Positions 5,180-6,135 of a DNA stretch of 6,135 nucleotides are shown here, in pieces. The notes under the pieces were generated by a model that had not been told where the DNA came from, searched no databases, and saw only the letters and a list, made by a program, of their open reading frames with translations. Source of the stretch: Thermoproteota archaeon (lineage in GTDB: Archaea > Korarchaeota > JAOZGF01); the NCBI GenBank assembly GCA_027491845.1, contig JAOZGF010000065.1, positions 1 through 6,135 on the forward strand. The letters are read 5' to 3'. The first letter of the stretch is position 1. Each line of letters starts with the position of its first letter. Made by a program: the position numbers and the translations under genes.

Positions 5180-5431
5180 AGAGGCATCTCTAACCCTGTA
5201 GACGAATGCAAGAAGTTGATGATTATTAAAGGTTGCGATTAGTTGTTTATAGCTATGAGGGAAAAGAATGAATTATTCAGAAAGCTGTAAAGCAACTTTA
5301 ACTTGAGCCTTTTCTTTATTCCCGCATAATTTACAACGAATGAAATCTGCTTTATAAGCAGAAGCCCTCATTTCCTTTAATTAAAGTGTAAATACATGTA
5401 AATACAGAAGTTTTTCTTCGAAAAGCATTCT
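5180..5431. other. Intergenic stretch with a tiny C-x-x-C frame and a 10-bp tandem repeat
   Basis: No established gene is seen. On the minus strand ATG 5371 to TAA 5273 gives 32 residues, including FIRCKLCGNKEKAQ, a single Cys-x-x-C that could be half of a zinc ribbon; AAAGGA sits only about 1 nt before its ATG, so translation is doubtful. TGTAAATACA occurs twice in direct tandem at 5387-5396 and 5397-5406, just upstream of that frame. No tRNA or other RNA gene was recognised. Confidence 0.4.
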
Positions 5432-5629
5432 TTAAATTAGGAGATTCTTCTTTTTGTAGTTTTTATACTCTTTATCTATCTTCCTTATTTCAAGTGGAAA
5501 CAATGAACCATTGCTTAGTTTTAGTTCAGCTATTTTTTCAGTTTTTTCAATGTAGATTTCACTTTTTCCTCTGTAACCATATTTACAGTTTTTCGTTTTG
5601 TTTACTCTAAAAAGAAATTCTGCATCCAA
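5432..5629 (-). CDS. Small lysine-rich hypothetical protein
   Basis: This is a 65-residue frame from ATG 5629 to TAA 5432. The protein is basic, with one cysteine, alternating beta-like segments (KSEIYIEKTEKIAELKLSNG) and a lysine/tyrosine-rich end (DKEYKNYKKK). There is no signal peptide or membrane segment, and I do not recognise the family. No ribosome site precedes the ATG, but TTTATTTTA on the minus strand lies about 25 nt upstream (near 5654), so a leaderless transcript is possible. It is divergent from the six-cysteine gene. The composition is plausible for a protein, but a random frame in AT-rich DNA cannot be excluded. Confidence 0.4.
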   Translation of the reverse strand: MDAEFLFRVNKTKNCKYGYRGKSEIYIEKTEKIAELKLSNGSLFPLEIRKIDKEYKNYKKKNLLI

Positions 5630-5707
5630 TTATCATTTCAATGGCTAAAATAAACAGTTGTCAACATGGTTCTTCGCTTTATGAAGTGTAATTTAAAGAA
5701 ACTAAAA

Positions 5708-5716
5708 TTTTAATAA
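5708..5716 (+). promoter_or_regulatory. Possible TATA box of the six-cysteine gene
   Basis: TTTTAATAA follows a purine-rich stretch (AAAGAAACTAAAA). A start about 26 nt on, near 5738, would leave a leader of about 22 nt including the ribosome site. The match to the consensus is moderate. Confidence 0.35.
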
Positions 5717-5759
5717 CTCAAGGCAATTTGATTATGTTAAATTAAAAAGGTGAAGTAGC

Positions 5760-6044
5760 TTGATCTCAGAAGAAGAGCTAAATGAAATCCTTGATCAAGT
5801 GAGGCAGCTTTGTCGGAAAGTGAACAAGAGAATGAAGGAATTAGGAGATGTAGAGATTTTTGTTTACCGAAAAGACCCGGTTATAAAGGAGGCACAGTCA
5901 AAAATATGTAGTCTATACCGTCAGGCAATGAGTAAGTGCGAAAGGGTTGGAGACGCTGTTAAAGTTTGCAAAATGTTCATGAGAGATCCTGAATGTCTTC
6001 AGCAAATAATGTTGTCGGAAGAAGTAGCCTGTTATCCAACTTAA
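5760..6044 (+). CDS. Six-cysteine helical hypothetical protein
   Basis: This 94-residue protein starts at TTG 5760, set by a strong ribosome site AAGGTGA (5747-5753) 6 nt upstream. It is mostly helical and charged, with six cysteines at residues 18, 50, 60, 70, 79 and 91, the middle ones almost regularly spaced (C-x9-C-x9-C-x8-C). There is no signal peptide, membrane segment or Cys-x-x-Cys pair, and I do not recognise the family. With no export signal, cysteines at helix-like spacing suggest metal or Fe-S binding, or disulfides in a thermophile's cytoplasm; this is inference only. The neighbouring genes deal with metals, sulfur and oxygen. The gene is very likely real; its function is unknown. 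Confidence 0.8.
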   Translation: MISEEELNEILDQVRQLCRKVNKRMKELGDVEIFVYRKDPVIKEAQSKICSLYRQAMSKCERVGDAVKVCKMFMRDPECLQQIMLSEEVACYPT

Positions 6045-6082
6045 TTTGGATTAAATTCTTTTATAGTTCTTCTTGGAACGCG

Positions 6083-6135
6083 TCAAAAGGGTATTGGGAG
6101 TAATTTTAAGTGTTTGTCTAGGTCTCTTTCAACAT
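6083..6135 (-). CDS. Possible 3' end of a minus-strand gene entering from the right edge
   Basis: From the window edge a minus-strand frame reads VERDLDKHLKLLPIPF and stops at TGA (6085-6083). The alternation of charged and hydrophobic residues resembles a helical C-terminus, but 17 codons are too few to identify anything or to exclude chance. If real, it converges on the six-cysteine gene across about 38 bp. Confidence 0.25.
   Translation of the reverse strand, partial: VERDLDKHLKLLPIPF

Noticed and set aside
5216..5224. TTGATGATT resembling box C of a C/D guide RNA
   Set aside because: No matching box D or C'/D' pair at the right distance was found on that strand.
5282..5300. Imperfect hairpin AAAGCTG-TAAAG-CAACTTT
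   Set aside because: The stem is short with a mismatch and no following T run; expected by chance in AT-rich DNA.

Overview
The window looks archaeal. TATA/BRE-like elements lie about 25 nt ahead of inferred transcription starts. The genes use strong GGAGG/AGGTGA-type ribosome sites with many TTG/GTG starts, and AGG/AGA arginine codons are common. The gene content (flavodiiron protein, rubrerythrin-like ferritin fold, Archaeoglobus-type IscS-like protein) fits a strict or facultative anaerobe with an AT-rich genome. I cannot fix the lineage from this sequence alone; a metagenome-derived archaeon is plausible.

Layout. Positions 3-1104 (+): the 3' half of a Cu(I)-type P1B ATPase (CopA), cut by the window edge just after its DKTGT phosphorylation motif, overlapping a small YHS-domain metal-binding protein. 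Positions 1121-2694 (-): a sulfur-trafficking cluster read in the order IscS-like protein, TusA-like sulfur carrier, DsrE-like fragment. Only the first is an intact reading frame. tusA carries two single-base deletions and a 12-bp tandem duplication, so a plain ORF search misses it, and the DsrE-like gene is truncated. The IscS-like protein lacks the PLP-binding lysine (Leu instead) and several other PLP-pocket residues, but keeps the catalytic-loop cysteine. Positions 2714-2741: its TATA box and a perfect 16-bp palindrome placed where a repressor would block initiation. Positions 3010-3486 (+): a ferritin-like/rubrerythrin-like four-helix protein. Positions 3487-3930: no intact gene; two opposite-strand coding-like remnants, then the promoter of the next gene with a 12-bp palindrome. 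Positions 3943-5111 (+): an A-type flavodiiron protein (FprA), complete except for one missing base that breaks it inside the H-x-E-x-D-H metal motif. Positions 5112-5759: a T-rich terminator, a short tandem repeat and a 65-residue minus-strand hypothetical. Positions 5760-6044 (+): a 94-residue six-cysteine hypothetical with a strong ribosome site. A minus-strand gene may enter from the right edge.

Taken together the genes deal with thiophilic metals, persulfide sulfur and oxygen or NO: copper export and chaperoning, sulfur relay and Fe-S supply, and peroxide/O2 reduction. All three clear frame breaks in recognisable genes (two in tusA, one in fprA) are single-base losses in short G or A runs, and a fourth is possible in the DsrE-like remnant. 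They may be assembly errors rather than real decay, so each broken gene should be read with that in mind.
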